Positions 12,301 to 23,988 of a DNA stretch of 41,826 nt are shown one piece after another. Source of the DNA: Setaria digitata (lineage: Eukaryota; Nematoda; Chromadorea; Rhabditida; Setariidae); the NCBI GenBank assembly GCA_003640385.1, contig RCAB01000524.1:1-41826 (forward strand). The letters run 5' to 3'. Position numbers and translations under genes: made by a program. Position 1 is the first letter of the stretch; each line of letters opens with the position of its first letter. The notes under the pieces were generated by a model. It worked only from the letters and a program-made list of their open reading frames with translations. It was not told the origin of the DNA and did no database searches.

Positions 12301-12946
12301 TTGATTTCTTATCTGCTAAATATGTTCTCGCATTATCAAATTATAGGTCGATAGTGACGCATGCTGTGGGGAAGTAATTGATAAACTCATAACCTGTAAA
12401 TTATCATCCATTGCTGTGGTCAATGAGCAGAGTGTGATGCTCGGCAAAATCAGCAAAAATGATATAATGCGTGAACTCATAGAAAACTCCAATAATTACC
12501 TAGAAATTATCAATGTTCCTGTCAAGGTTATTTACAGTTATTGCAAATTTATGTTAAGAAATTTGAATTCCAGCCTTTAAATCCTAACAAAACTTCCTGG
12601 TAATATGGTGGCGTCGATAGCTTTTTTAAGCATTCACTGACTGGCTTAATGAGGATATTTAATTGCTGAAATTATAAAAATCTTGCAAGATATCACATTT
12701 TACAATAGAGATACTTAATTTGTTAAAATACTGTATGGTGATTTCTAGGATGTTTATCGCATCCCACCGTTTGGTCGTCCAACCAACACCGTGTACGAAG
12801 GAATCGCTTTGCTATTATCATCTGATGACCAGTGTTTATTTATTGTTGATTGCAATCAATGTATTATGGCTACTGTTGCCTTCATCGACATTATGGATTA
12901 TATTCTAAATTCAAGCGATATTCATCATGAAGTGAATGTCGGTTAA
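9126..12946 (+). CDS. AMP-activated protein kinase gamma subunit (four CBS motifs), atypical
   Basis: This is the regulatory, nucleotide-sensing subunit of the AMPK heterotrimer. Exons: 9126-9263, 9347-9496, 10510-10546, 10864-10964, 11141-11361, 11540-11681, 11903-11989, 12347-12526, 12749-12946; together 417 residues, stop TAA, all phases consistent. The N-terminus (1-110) is polar with SRRNSSRLTE. CBS1 has VGMLTVTD (Asp176). CBS2 has NLIHRIPIF (His230-Arg231) and LSLRRIF (Arg254). CBS3 has GKISKNDIM (Asp331). CBS4 has AFIDIM (Asp399). Residues expected to contact nucleotide are missing in two motifs: the CBS1 Arg of GVRAAPL is Asp156 (GHDAAVV), and the CBS4 His-Arg of VHRLVVVD is Gln380-Cys381 (DQCLFIVD). 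C. elegans also has atypical gamma isoforms. ATG 9126 follows a possible spliced-leader acceptor (ttcag, 9103). A single N (9326) lies in intron 1. A poly(A) signal AATAAA is at 13228-13233. Confidence 0.9.
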
Positions 12947-14544
12947 AAAGAGAACTTTTCATCACTTATGCTACATATTTCAAATTAATTGTAGAATATG
13001 GAATTTAATTTGTGAAGAAAACAAAGAAACATCCCGATGAGCAGAATAGACATCTGTCAAATACTGATTCACAGTTGTAGTTCAACTTTTCTCTTTTTTT
13101 TTTTGTTAAATTCTTTTTATAGATGATGATCAATTCGAAAAACAGAAATTATTTTCTTGAAAAAAATCATTTGTTGTCATCTCTAGCGGGATTTTTCCCT
13201 TAAAGCTCATACATTTTTGCTTAACGAAATAAAACTGTAGCATGAATCAGATGCACCGAAGCTAAAGATAGTGATGATTTATAGATAAATCCAGTACCAG
13301 CGAATTGAAGGGGCGAATTTTGAATCAAAACTATTTCTCGTTTTCTGTTTTTCGTCTATTTTTTTTTTTTTTTTTTTTTTTTTTTCAATTTCCATGTGCG
13401 TACTGATTCAATTCTAACTGCACCAATACGGCTGCAGCACGGGTTTTCAGTTAAAGTGTAATAGCTTTTCAAAAATTATCAATCATTTGTTTAACACAAT
13501 ATAATTACACCACCTATATTTTGCTACTTATCACTATTGTACAAATTATTCTATTCTTTTTTTTCAAAAGCAATTCTTAATTCCACTAAACTTCTACTAA
13601 TTTCCGTCGGTGTTTTGTTAATTTCAAAAATCTCTCTCGAAAATCATTTTCTTAATACGTGTATTCTGCTTGATAAAAACTCATACAAAGCTAAAAAAAA
13701 AAATCCAAGTATATGATCTGGAATCCCTTTCAGTAACATATCATGCACCGCGACTTTGAACAGGAGCGGGAGAAGTAGAAAGTTTAATTACTGCTCAAGT
13801 TGTTGTCAGGTATACTCTCTACTCACTGCTCAAGTTACTATCAGGTATGCTCTATATTCTCCTTTCCTTATATTGTATTTAATCTGTTAAATAAAACAGT
13901 ACATCTGCTTCTCATGTTTGTCTTCTGAATTGTCGAGCAGAAGTCGTCTAATATAGCTGAAACAAATAAACAACTGAAAGGAAACTACTAGAGAGGCTTC
14001 TTCCGAAGAGCCAACCATTGAATTACCCTCATTAAATTAGCTCCTCGAAGTGATTAGTGAAGGATTCGGAATAGAGTGGTACGACAGATTGAGCTAGAAC
14101 TAGTCACAGATCCGGCCATCTTCAAGGATCATTAAAATAAGACAGGATCACAACAAATAAATCATTCACTTGTTGTCTGAATTAACACTTCAAATTACAA
14201 ATTACATTTCCGGAATGGATGCATTACAAGAAGGAAACCCCGGGATGGTATCGATAACTGAATATACATGCCCCATCGTGTGATTTCTGTTGTCTCACAT
14301 TCAGAACACTGTAAGTTGCTGGGACAGTTTGAATGAAAGACTAGTCTCGAGCAGAACCCTCTCCAGTCGAAGCTAACTGCCACTTGCAATCCTGAATCTT
14401 ATCGATACGAACTCAGTCCTCACCTCAATCTGGGGTTCAGATTCAGATTGCTGGAGTTATCAGAACGGCGCGACTGATGCATTCGCGTGACACTTTCGAT
14501 ACACCTGATGACTTACAACAAGTTTCAGGGAGAACCTGAGGCGG
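12947..14544. other. Intergenic, including 3' UTR and likely golgin promoter
   Basis: No gene is seen. The first 300 bases likely hold the AMPK gamma 3' UTR. From about 13730 the sequence is less AT-rich and nearly free of homopolymer runs, unlike its surroundings; it may be promoter or decayed element. A possible spliced-leader acceptor (gtttcag) ends at 14528, 16 bases before the next start codon. Confidence 0.6.
13790..13859. repeat. 35-bp tandem duplication, two diverged copies
   Basis: actgctcaagttgttgtcag (13790) and actgctcaagttactatcag (13825) begin two adjacent 35-bp units that also share gtat-ctct in their second halves. Confidence 0.8.
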
Positions 14545-17500
14545 ATGAGTAACATACTGATAGACATTTCCGCTCCAGCTAGTGGAGCTACGACACCGCG
14601 GTCGAAGGTGAGTGATAGGAAGATCGATTAAGAACTTAACTACTGCAGCGTGTTAAGGTCATGATTGAGAGGAGAGTTTTTAGGCGCTTTTAAGCGATCT
14701 TTTTTTCACTGATTGACTTTTCACTGTCGAGATAATAAGGCAATCTCTCAGGGTTCCAGAATTTATCATGTCAGTTTATTTTCTCTTAGAATAAAATTGT
14801 ATGAGAAAGTTTATCAACGGAAAAACGTTCCAGATTGATTCACTCTCACGTGATGATTTAATTCGTTTTGTCAAAAAACAAATTGATAAATTAAAAGCAG
14901 CAAAGTGTGAAAATGAAAAGCTTCAAAACGAGCTGGCAATAGTACGCAAGGATTTCACTGTATGCAAACTTTTTGTTAAATTTCATGTTTAGTTAAATAA
15001 ATCCGCATTTTCCTTTTTTACCGTATCGTTATATTTCTGCTCGCGACAGCTTCTGTCTCCTTCCACTTTATGGGCATTTGTGTTGCTTATTTTAGTCTGA
15101 TAAATGTTATCTTATGGCTTATTCTTTAGTGCTATCGTATTCCTTTACAGGAAAATAAGGAGGAGCTGCATGGTGAACAAGAAAAAAATGCAGAAAAAGC
15201 GGAAGAAATTCAACAATTAAATGAAGTTTATTTTCATTTTTTTTTTTTTAGTGTTAAAAGTGAAACATTTGCAGATATGTGTAATTAAATACCATCTAAA
15301 CGTATATATTATGTGAGAACATTCGTCGGTAATCTGAGCTAGATTTAAAGCAGTATAGTTTACGAATTGCTGGATGTCGTGAGACGTAGTGTTTATCTTA
15401 ATTTTTTCCATCTTATTTAATTATATATTATGGATAATTATGCACTTTTGGACATTCAGTAGTAGATTTCATGAAGTGAGACATAAACGAAATTTCTAAA
15501 ATAATTCAAAGAAGAGTCTAATTAGTTCATTTTGTTTTTCAGAGGTATGATGGACTAAAACTGGAATGCTCAGATTTGACTTCACAGCTTGAAAACCTGA
15601 AAACGAAGTTAGAAAAATACCAAGTAAAATCTTAATATTTTTTCAGAAAAATATTCGATGAAAAGCGTTCTGGATCAAAAGATTCAGTTTTTAGGAAGTA
15701 GCGGAAAAGGGTGGATGTAATGAACTTAAAACCGATTCAAATGGTGGTGTTGAAATTGCCATTCGTTTCGCTCAGTTACAAAGTGAATTGACTGAGGCAA
15801 AGGATTTGCTTCGGGAACAAACAGAAAAATGTGCTAAGGTATCGTGCTGTCTTCAGAGCCAATTTTTGTCTGAAAGTTTCCTAAACTGCTTCCAGCTACT
15901 AGACTTTCAAGTATGATTATGAATTAGTTTCATATGAGTTTTTTTCAGGAAGCTGATGAGAAAAATAAGTTGGCAGATACAGTAGCTGAACTGCGTTTCC
16001 TTTTGGATGATGCTTGTTCACAGCTTGAGTCTTTCAAAGGGGTTATTTTTTTTTTACTTTTTATTTAGTGCTTTAAAAAGCTAAATAAAATAGGATGCGA
16101 AATTTATTATTAAAAGTAGTCTCATTAGTTTTCATTAATTCCACAGTTTTCACAAATTGTATTCTGATTAACTTGTAGTTTGTTCCTAAAATTTGGTGAT
16201 GTTTTTAATACTTCAATCTGATTCTTTTTTGCGCCTAAAGGCATCAAAATGTGATATATATCAAATTACAAAATAATATTTCTTACTAAATACAGAAAAA
16301 AAGTATGGAAAATGTGATCACATTAGAAATGGCCGATTTTGAGAAAACAATTGAACGACTGCAGAAGGATCTTAAAGTAGTAAATCTCGACAATCTTTCA
16401 TTACGGTCAGAATTAGAAAAAAGGATGGAAGAAGTGAATAATATTCGTGAAGAAAAAGCTTCTCTCAGTGACAGGATTAAGGAGCGGGATGGTGCTTTGG
16501 AAAAGTTAGAAGAGGAACTGGAAAGTAAGTTCTATTTTGTTAAAAATTTCAATCATTTGCCGGATAGTTGCGGAGCCTTTATTTCACCGCTTTATAAATT
16601 ATAAACTCTTTGTCTCATCTTTGCAGTAATTTAGTTTTAGAAAAAAGGTGTGAACTTGCTTTACTTGAAAAAGAGCGGAAAGACCTAGAAGAACAACTCC
16701 AGAAGCAAATTTCTGATCAAAATAAAGAGCGGGATCAATTGATAACAGTGATTGGAGTAAACGAGGAGAAGATTGGAGGTTTGGAGACATTAAATGCTTC
16801 TTTGAATCGGCAGTTGATGTCGCTTTGTTCCCAGCGCAAATCATTACAGCGACAGCTGGACGATCTCTCACAGGAACATTCGAGTTTCAAGGTGAGATTG
16901 TTGGGTCGAGCTAAATTGACATTTTAAAACTTCAAAATCATTTTTTTATGAAACACTGAAAGGATTTTCGCTGCAGACGCGAGCCCTTTATGTGTTGGAA
17001 CAAAAAAAGAATGACGCTGACGAACATACGAAAGGAGAAATTGAAATATTGGAGGAAACTATTCGGCAGCAAAAAAGGGCAATTGAAAATTTGACGTAAA
17101 TTTCATTACAATTATTTTCGTCGAATTTCTTTATTTTATTTGTGCTGTCCCTCCTCTCTGAACGATGGTGTCATTGAAATTGCAAGATTTAGAAAACAAA
17201 AATTCCCTTTTGTAGGTTTCTGGAACTTTTAGAATTTATCCGTTTCCAGCAACGCACATCGTATACTGCAAGGCGAACTTGATTCTTCAGTTGGACATGT
17301 TAGAACACTTTCCACTGAAATATCCAATTTGCAGCGACAACTCAACCTTGCTACTGAATCCCACAAACGGGAGTAAGTTATACACATTTTTTTTCATTCT
17401 GGCCATTGTGGCAGTTTTTGATTATTCCCTTGAATATTCTTCCATTGTAAAAGTTAAATACTTTGTTTCCATTTGCTGGTTAGGATTGTTGACAAGATAT

Positions 17501-19367
17501 CATTATGATAGGATATATTATATTGTTTGAAAGAATATTTTTGAGAGAGCTGAAAAGTTATTAAACTGATCCTGAAAATGAAAGTATGCTAAAGCTAATT
17601 ATTGAACTTTTTTTAGGTTATTAGAGCAACGTCGAGACTTTGAAGCACGATTTGCTTCTGATGCAAAACTGAATAATGAATTGTTGGCCCAAATTCATGC
17701 AAATTCTATGGCATATAATCAAGAGAAAGAAAACCTGCTAATAACTGCACAGCAGGAACGTGAAAGTTTAGAAGAAAAAGTAAGACGCTTAAAACATTTA
17801 TTAGATGAAGAAACGAAGCGACGAAAGGAGATGGAAATGATTCAGGCAGCAGTAAGAACGGAAAATGTAGCGATACAGTCGCAAAAACGGCCTTTTGCTT
17901 TACCATTCAGGTTTGGAAAATTACTGTTTTGCAAGTGAGATTATGAATATTGTCGATTATTTCTTAAATTTGTTGTTTCTGTGTTTTAGATATGATGGTA
18001 CATTGAGTTAAAAAGAAAGGATTGCATGTTAAAACATTATGAAAATCTTTGTTCTTATGACTAATTTGTCTAGAAACAAATATTTTGCAGTGCTCATCTA
18101 ATGCAACCTTCAAAAGCAGCCATAGCTGTAGCGGACGAAGGTTCAAGAAATGATGACAGTATTCCGAAATTTGACGACAGATCACTGGAAGAAGTGATTT
18201 ATGGCGAATCTGATGAAGTGTACATTACTGATATTTGGAATCAGATAGATAACTCAGTATCAGAGCAGTGTACCACCCAAATGATAAATAAACAAGTTCG
18301 GTGCTTTAACCAATGATCCTGATCCGTTATAACGATGTAACTGATTACTGCATAGTTTTTAAAATTCAATTTAGTTAGAGCATACGCGAGAACTTTTGAA
18401 TGAAAGTGAAGCAACGAATGCGAAACTGGTGGAGCAAACGAAACTTTTAAAGGATGAGATTCGCAGAATGGAACGTGATCGGGAACGTGAAAATCATCTG
18501 GCCAATGCTGAGTATCTGAAGAATATTATTATGAAGGTAAGCGAATTTTGGTAGTGGCATAAATATCTCTTTGATGTGCAGTTAGATTTACTTTTCTGCT
18601 ATGAATTTTTGTGATATTGAATTTCTCTAGTAACAAAATATCTCACACGCTTTTGTTGTTGCTTTTTACAAGAACAGTGTTCATAGAATATGTAGATTCA
18701 TTACAAGCTCTTTAAGAATTGATTTCATGATAAAAGAAATTTCTGAAGTATACCTAATAATCATTGGCTTTCATCAATATCCGAAATATTACTTTAGTAT
18801 TACAATTGCAACAGTAATATATTGCCATGTTCTTTATCGCTTAGATGTTTTGTGAAGGAATTTATCATTTTTCTCAGTTCATTGCACCAGAAAAAGTCAC
18901 TGATGAGCGTGGTCGTCTTATACCTGTTTTGACGACAATGTTGAAATTAAGTAACGATGAAGTTAATTTGCTCAGTCAAGTGGCTGAAGGTATTTTTCCT
19001 ATATTTCTGCTAGCTGCCTAAGAATTAAACATTTCATGAAGATTTTGAACAATCATCAAATTTTTTTTTTTGCTTTTATTGTTGAAGGAGACTGAAATTG
19101 ATTAGAATTTGAATCAGAAAAGAAATTTGATGAGGAACCACTCCGTTCTTTCCAGCTTTTCCGATAAATCCAAGTAATCTGACTTTAAAATAGAAGTTTA
19201 GAAGTTTACTGCATGTTCACGTCAAATCCCTATTAATTGTGAGGAAAAATGGTAAATGAAAATAGACGGTAAATGTAGAAAAGCTTTTTGTTATTTTAGC
19301 AGATGTTGCTGCGAATAGAACCTCAGCGTCAACTTGGAGAAATTATATTTGGCCTAACTTGCCTTAG
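14545..19367 (+). CDS. GRIP-domain golgin, GCC2/GCC185-like
   Basis: A long coiled-coil tether of the trans-Golgi network; GRIP domains bind ARL-family GTPases on Golgi membranes. Exons: 14545-14607, 14834-14959, 15151-15225, 15543-15623, 15695-15838, 15949-16041, 16296-16524, 16641-16891, 16977-17095, 17250-17372, 17617-17910, 18091-18295, 18375-18536, 18878-18989, 19303-19367; 713 residues. The start resembles human GCC2: ATTPRSK then IDSLSRDDLIRFVKKQ, matching the SKLETLPKEDLIKFAKKQ region. The middle is Glu/Lys/Gln/Leu-rich heptad sequence. The end carries the GRIP signature: AEYLKNIIMK (about 646-655), then RLIPVLTTMLKLS, then TSASTWRNYIWPN before the stop. It is much shorter than the roughly 1,680-residue human GCC2. 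The last acceptor is a tandem NAG (tagcag), so one extra Ala-for-Gln-type residue choice exists. The 16641 acceptor is one of two in-frame options. GCC1/GCC88 is a less likely identity. Confidence 0.88.
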
Positions 19368-22122
19368 TGATTTGTTTTTTCTTTATAATTTTATTAATTT
19401 TATTGGATTCAAGCTGTTCAGAAGAATGGAATTTGTTTTTTTTCTTAATTAATCTTTCAAGGAAACTTTTTTTGTTCTTCCAAAGGTACAATTGTTTCTG
19501 ATAGTCTTATTTTCTTTTTGTTCATCTTTGCATGAAGCTTAAATTAATCGAAGCAGGTTCTTTCTTGCTGAGTACTCTTTACATGTGTTTGTTAAATTCT
19601 ATGTTAAACCGATGATGTTCAACATCTCATAACAGTCTTTTATGCACTTTCATAAGTTTCATGCATTCGGATGGGTTTTGTTTAGTATCGGTCGTTTTTA
19701 TCTGCAAGATTTCATACCTGTGATATGTATTATAATGCGTTTCATCAGTTTCTTCTGGGTATCTTTCAACTATTATTTCTAAATATTCCATCGCTCTCAT
19801 TCTGTAATTATTTGTTTCCTGCACCTATATGTAATATGAAGCAGGAAAAAGGATACTAATGGCGTAACGAAGAAGCGGGACTGATAACAGACCAATCTTC
19901 TTACAATAGTTTAGGCATTTACCCACCAAATCTTTTTAACTTCCTCACACTAATGAAAAAAAAAAAAAAAAAATTCATAAAGTGTGGTGTTGCTTTGGAA
20001 AGTATACTAGAATTACTGATAAAAATTGCTGTATCATCTTTATGACTTCAAAATTAGCGGACGGAGCGGTTATATTTTATAGCCTATTCAGTGGTTAGGA
20101 TTTAGCACGAAATTTGTTCCTTATCTATAAGAATATGTTTATTATTGTACCACTGTATGTTGGTGCTAAAAATTTTCGCAACAGAAGATGCGAAATGTGA
20201 TGCTGTTTTTTGTTAAAATGTTATTGGAGATAAATCATCATCAGTGATAAGATACGCCATTATCATTGTACATTATATTTATGTGTGATGATTTATCATA
20301 TATTTATACAGGAAGCATCACATTGTATTTGTGTATGATGATTTTATCTTTCAATATATTAAAAAATTGTTAAAAAAAAGTTCTTGAAATCTGATCAATG
20401 TAAGTAAATATTTGGAAAAGCCTGTCGCTCGTTAGGGTTCCTTCTTGCACTTTTTCTCGTTTTCCTGATGAATTTTTGTGTTAATTCTACATTCACTTAT
20501 TATCTCTGTTTTATTCAAATTAAGCAAACAGTAGAGCTGTGGAACCCAAGGAATACGGCAAATAAATATGTTCAGAAATTTTTAGCCGAATACCAGATGA
20601 CAAGAAACAAATTTGTGTATTTATTCTTCGTAACTTCTTTGATTTGATTTATTTTGGCTAAAATAGCAATCTCGACAAAAGCGTTTTTTTTTTTTTTTTT
20701 TTTTTTTCACTAGTCATTTAAAATTATGTGATGTTTATACGTGCGGTGAATTGAATGAATTCGTGTGATGAGTAAATGGGTGATACATAAACTGAACTGA
20801 ATCCTTCATAATTTGTCGTTATTCAAGCTAGGGAAGTAAGGTTAGATGATGCGGATGTTGTAAAAAAAAGTTGCTTACCGGAAGATTAACTTGTTCCTTC
20901 TGTACATCTTTTTCTCAAATCAATTTCGAAATAATAATGGTGCTTCTTCATATTTCCCACCCAGGAAACTACAAAAAATAATTAATTAATTGGAAGATTA
21001 ATTACTTCTAAGAAACCAGAAAACAACTGCATTATAAATTACAACAGAGAGATTTTTGTTGTTCCTAATATGTTTTTTATAAACGGTTCAAGGTAAACGA
21101 CATGGAAGAATTAAGCATTGTCAGTTGTTGACGATTTGGTGCAAATGCATGAATTTACAGTTCCAATTAGCATTATCATTCTTCTAATTATCTACATGGA
21201 TGTTCAATAACCAAAATTTCAACCTTCCCAGAATATTTTTTTTTTTTCTTTTTTTAAGGAAATAGGAATAAAAGAGAACGTTTAATAACAATTTACTGGC
21301 AAACAATATGCATGCACAGAAATTTAAAGGATAACATAATACTTCAAACTGCCTGGAAACTATTTATACAGACTCAGTAGTGGTATGAAACTAATGAGTA
21401 GTGAAAGAGATGAGTAATGCACAATATAAAGGGCATTAGTGAAGATCTTAAAGAAATACGTACGCTCGTTGTATAAATGAAAATCGAGGTACACAGCACA
21501 TGGTGAGGACCAACCAATAAGCTGCAAAGAGTGTGAAAATATGACTTATTTTCAAAATCACCTTAAAAAACGAAATCACTGCGCAAAAAAAAAATACAAC
21601 ACAGTCAAAAGGAAAACAGTAATTCCAAGAAAGCGCGCCTAAGTAATGTTTCAGTAGTTTCACATATAATCATGTTCGATTATTATGTCGATATTTCACT
21701 TTATTTTATTTATAAATACATCATTTAAGATTCTACTTTTCGGGACCAAATTAGACTCACTTCTCTTTTCCCTATCTTTAAAAGACAGAAGCATTGGATT
21801 CCGCTGATATTATAAAACGCTTTATATTTCTCTTTATTGAAAAATAGATTGTGATCGACCGAATATACTTACAATTTCAGTCAGTTAATGATTTCAAATT
21901 ATGACTGAACAGTAATTGAGTTCGAAAAGAAGAAATGGAAGAGCAAGTGTGTTCGATTTGCATTTACGAACCACCGGTAGAGATGGCAATGAGAGTGACA
22001 ATATAACTAGTGACATAACGCACTATGGAAGTAAAAATGATAACATTTTAAAAACCAAAATAGATAGAATTAAGAGAAAATAAACTGCTTTTTTGATAGC
22101 TTCCAATATGTCTGCTAAGCCT
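19368..22122. other. Intergenic, no supported gene
   Basis: About 2.75 kb between convergent genes. It has several A/T homopolymers and a partially repeated segment near 20260-20345 (tgtgatgattt / tgtatgatgatttta). Two minus-strand open segments (19627-19824 and 21376-21527) are discussed as weak candidates. Confidence 0.6.
19627..19824 (-). other. Weak candidate small ORF (65 codons)
   Basis: An open minus-strand frame starts MQETNNYRMRAMEYLEIIVE and is rich in Glu, Thr, Tyr and Lys rather than the Phe/Lys/Ile typical of chance frames here. It contains a good internal donor (CACAG|gtatga) and a preceding ttacag acceptor, so it could be a relict exon. I recognise no family and see no partner exons. 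Confidence 0.2.
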
Positions 22123-23988
22123 TTAATACTGCATGAAAACCAATAATAACAAATAAAAATAATAATTCCAGTTGAATTACTTTCTCTTTTAACGAACCAT
22201 AACACTTACGACTTTGCGATTTAATTCGATGTGCCATCCTGCAGTTTTAGCGGTGTCATCATATCCACTTGCTGATTCTAAAATGGAAAATTCCAGAATT
22301 ATGCATCCGCAAAGTTTAGCTTAGTTTTTCGTCTGAATACAAAAACAGACCTTAAAAAGCCTCAAATTTGGATGGAAATTTTCAGGAATTATTTTACAAC
22401 AAACTAAAGTACTGAATATAATGTGGTGAGTTTATAAAGCAATTTTTTTTTCTTTTTTAATACAGCAATCAATTTGAAAAATGCTATCAGGAAAGCAAAG
22501 TTTAATTAAAATTCTTGGAGACAGACGTCATCACTCCACATCAGTGGTCGACATTCGACACATATTTCCCGGCAACAAAGTGATGCCGAAAAAAAGGATA
22601 GTATCATTTGCAGGATCGTTGCTGCAATAATACCAGCATCCAAACGATATTCAGTTCCCAATCGTGTCATCGAACTACAAATTTAGCTGTTTATTAACTT
22701 TTTAGAAGAATTATGGAAAAATCTTATCTTGATTATTTTATTACCAACCGCAAAATTTTACTTGGGCTAGTTCAGCTGAATGATTTAGCAAACTACTTTT
22801 GCATAGTAATTCTCAAAATTTAACTTCATACAAAGGAACATGTTGTAATCAAATGTTTAAAAAGTAAAATTCTCAAAGAAATGTGAGAGTGACACCTTCT
22901 CTTGTTGTCGTCAATATTTTCACCACAAAGGATTTGGCACCGACTATTTTCTGGTAGACTAGTTGCCAACAGATGCCAATCACATTCGCCAAAACACTTG
23001 GCCTACAAAACAAAATTCAATTCTTTCCAGCCCAACAGCTAAGTTTAATTCAAAATCAGATTTCAAAAAAAGAAAAAAAAATTCACCAACCTGGTAAAAA
23101 TGTATATCGAAACTAGAAACAATTACAATTGCTGGTGTGAAAATAAGGATGGCGTGTAAGCTCATCACCATGAATGCCAGTATTAAGCCACGACGATGAC
23201 TGGCCGAACCACAAATTCCAATAATACTGAAAGAAGTAAAATTCAAGGATTCCACAAATCTTCCACTTCAAGAAGGCGTTGAAAACATCAACCATGTCTT
23301 CCCCTGATTTCTAGATTCTTTGCGAGCTCCTTCAGTTGCATTCTCGTTATTTTAACTCATAAACGAGATCTTTTTCGTTTACTCTACAAGCGAGAAAATA
23401 AGAAAGTACCCTGTCAAAATGAAATAGAACGAGCAGCATTCTTCCAAACCAACCATGCGAATCGTGTTAATTCGTGAGCTCATATAATCTGCTAATGCAG
23501 CCAATATGAAAATTATCAAACCAAGTACAACGTGGCACTGCGCTAGGCACTGCAATATTGCAAACATCAAAAGAAAAGGAAAACAAAAATAAAACGAGTA
23601 AATAAGGTGAAGCAACATGTTCACCACTATTTCTTCATTACAAAAATTAATGACTTCCTGGTCAGTAGTTTCACGTAAACTAACAAAACACACAAAGCAT
23701 CAATACTAGCTATACATAATCCACGTGTACTTAATCCGCCAATAATTCCAAGAAACAACAACAAAAAAAAAGAACCTTCAGCAATCCATGCGATCGTAGT
23801 ACCCTGTCAGAACGCCAATCATCCGAACGAGTGGTACTATGTAGTAATGACATGATGAACTGTTTGGAAGCTTAATTTAATTAAAATAATATCAGTAGCA
23901 GTGTTTACATTTTCTTCTTTTACTATGGCATCACAATTTGCCTCACTTGTTGTCGTAGCAGAGCTGAAACTTCCTTGCTTCGTTCCAT
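22123..23988 (-). CDS. Small four-pass membrane protein, unknown family
   Basis: Function is not recognised. Exons on the minus strand, 5' to 3': 23988-23947, 23549-23410, 23226-23091, 23002-22896, 22674-22535, 22277-22210, 22128-22123; 212 residues, phases consistent. The start MERSKEVSALLRQQ follows a tttcag acceptor (possible spliced-leader site). Hydrophobic segments: VVLGLIIFILAALADY, CCSFYFILTGIIGICG, GLILAFMVMSLHAILIF through VIVSS, and IIAATILQMILSFFSA. The loop between segments 3 and 4 has four cysteines (CFGEC and CQILC), probably disulphide-bonded outside the cell; segment 4 is followed by LCCREICVEC, a possible palmitoylation site. There is no tetraspanin CCG motif and the loop is short, so it is not a classic tetraspanin. 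Alternative end: reading through the 22535 donor gives WSDDVCLQEF and a stop at 22506-22508 instead of the SASGYDDTAKTAGW tail. The tail exon has a strong donor (GTC|gtaagt). Confidence 0.72.

Noticed and set aside
14195..14389. 64-codon minus-strand open frame upstream of the golgin
   Set aside because: Lies in the compositional island, but no acceptor/donor pattern or recognisable motif supports coding.
21376..21527. Minus-strand open segment after a good ctctttgcag acceptor (reads LIGWSSPCAVYLDFH and on to a stop)
   Set aside because: No partner exon, start codon or family resemblance; a 50-codon open frame after a pyrimidine tract can occur by chance.
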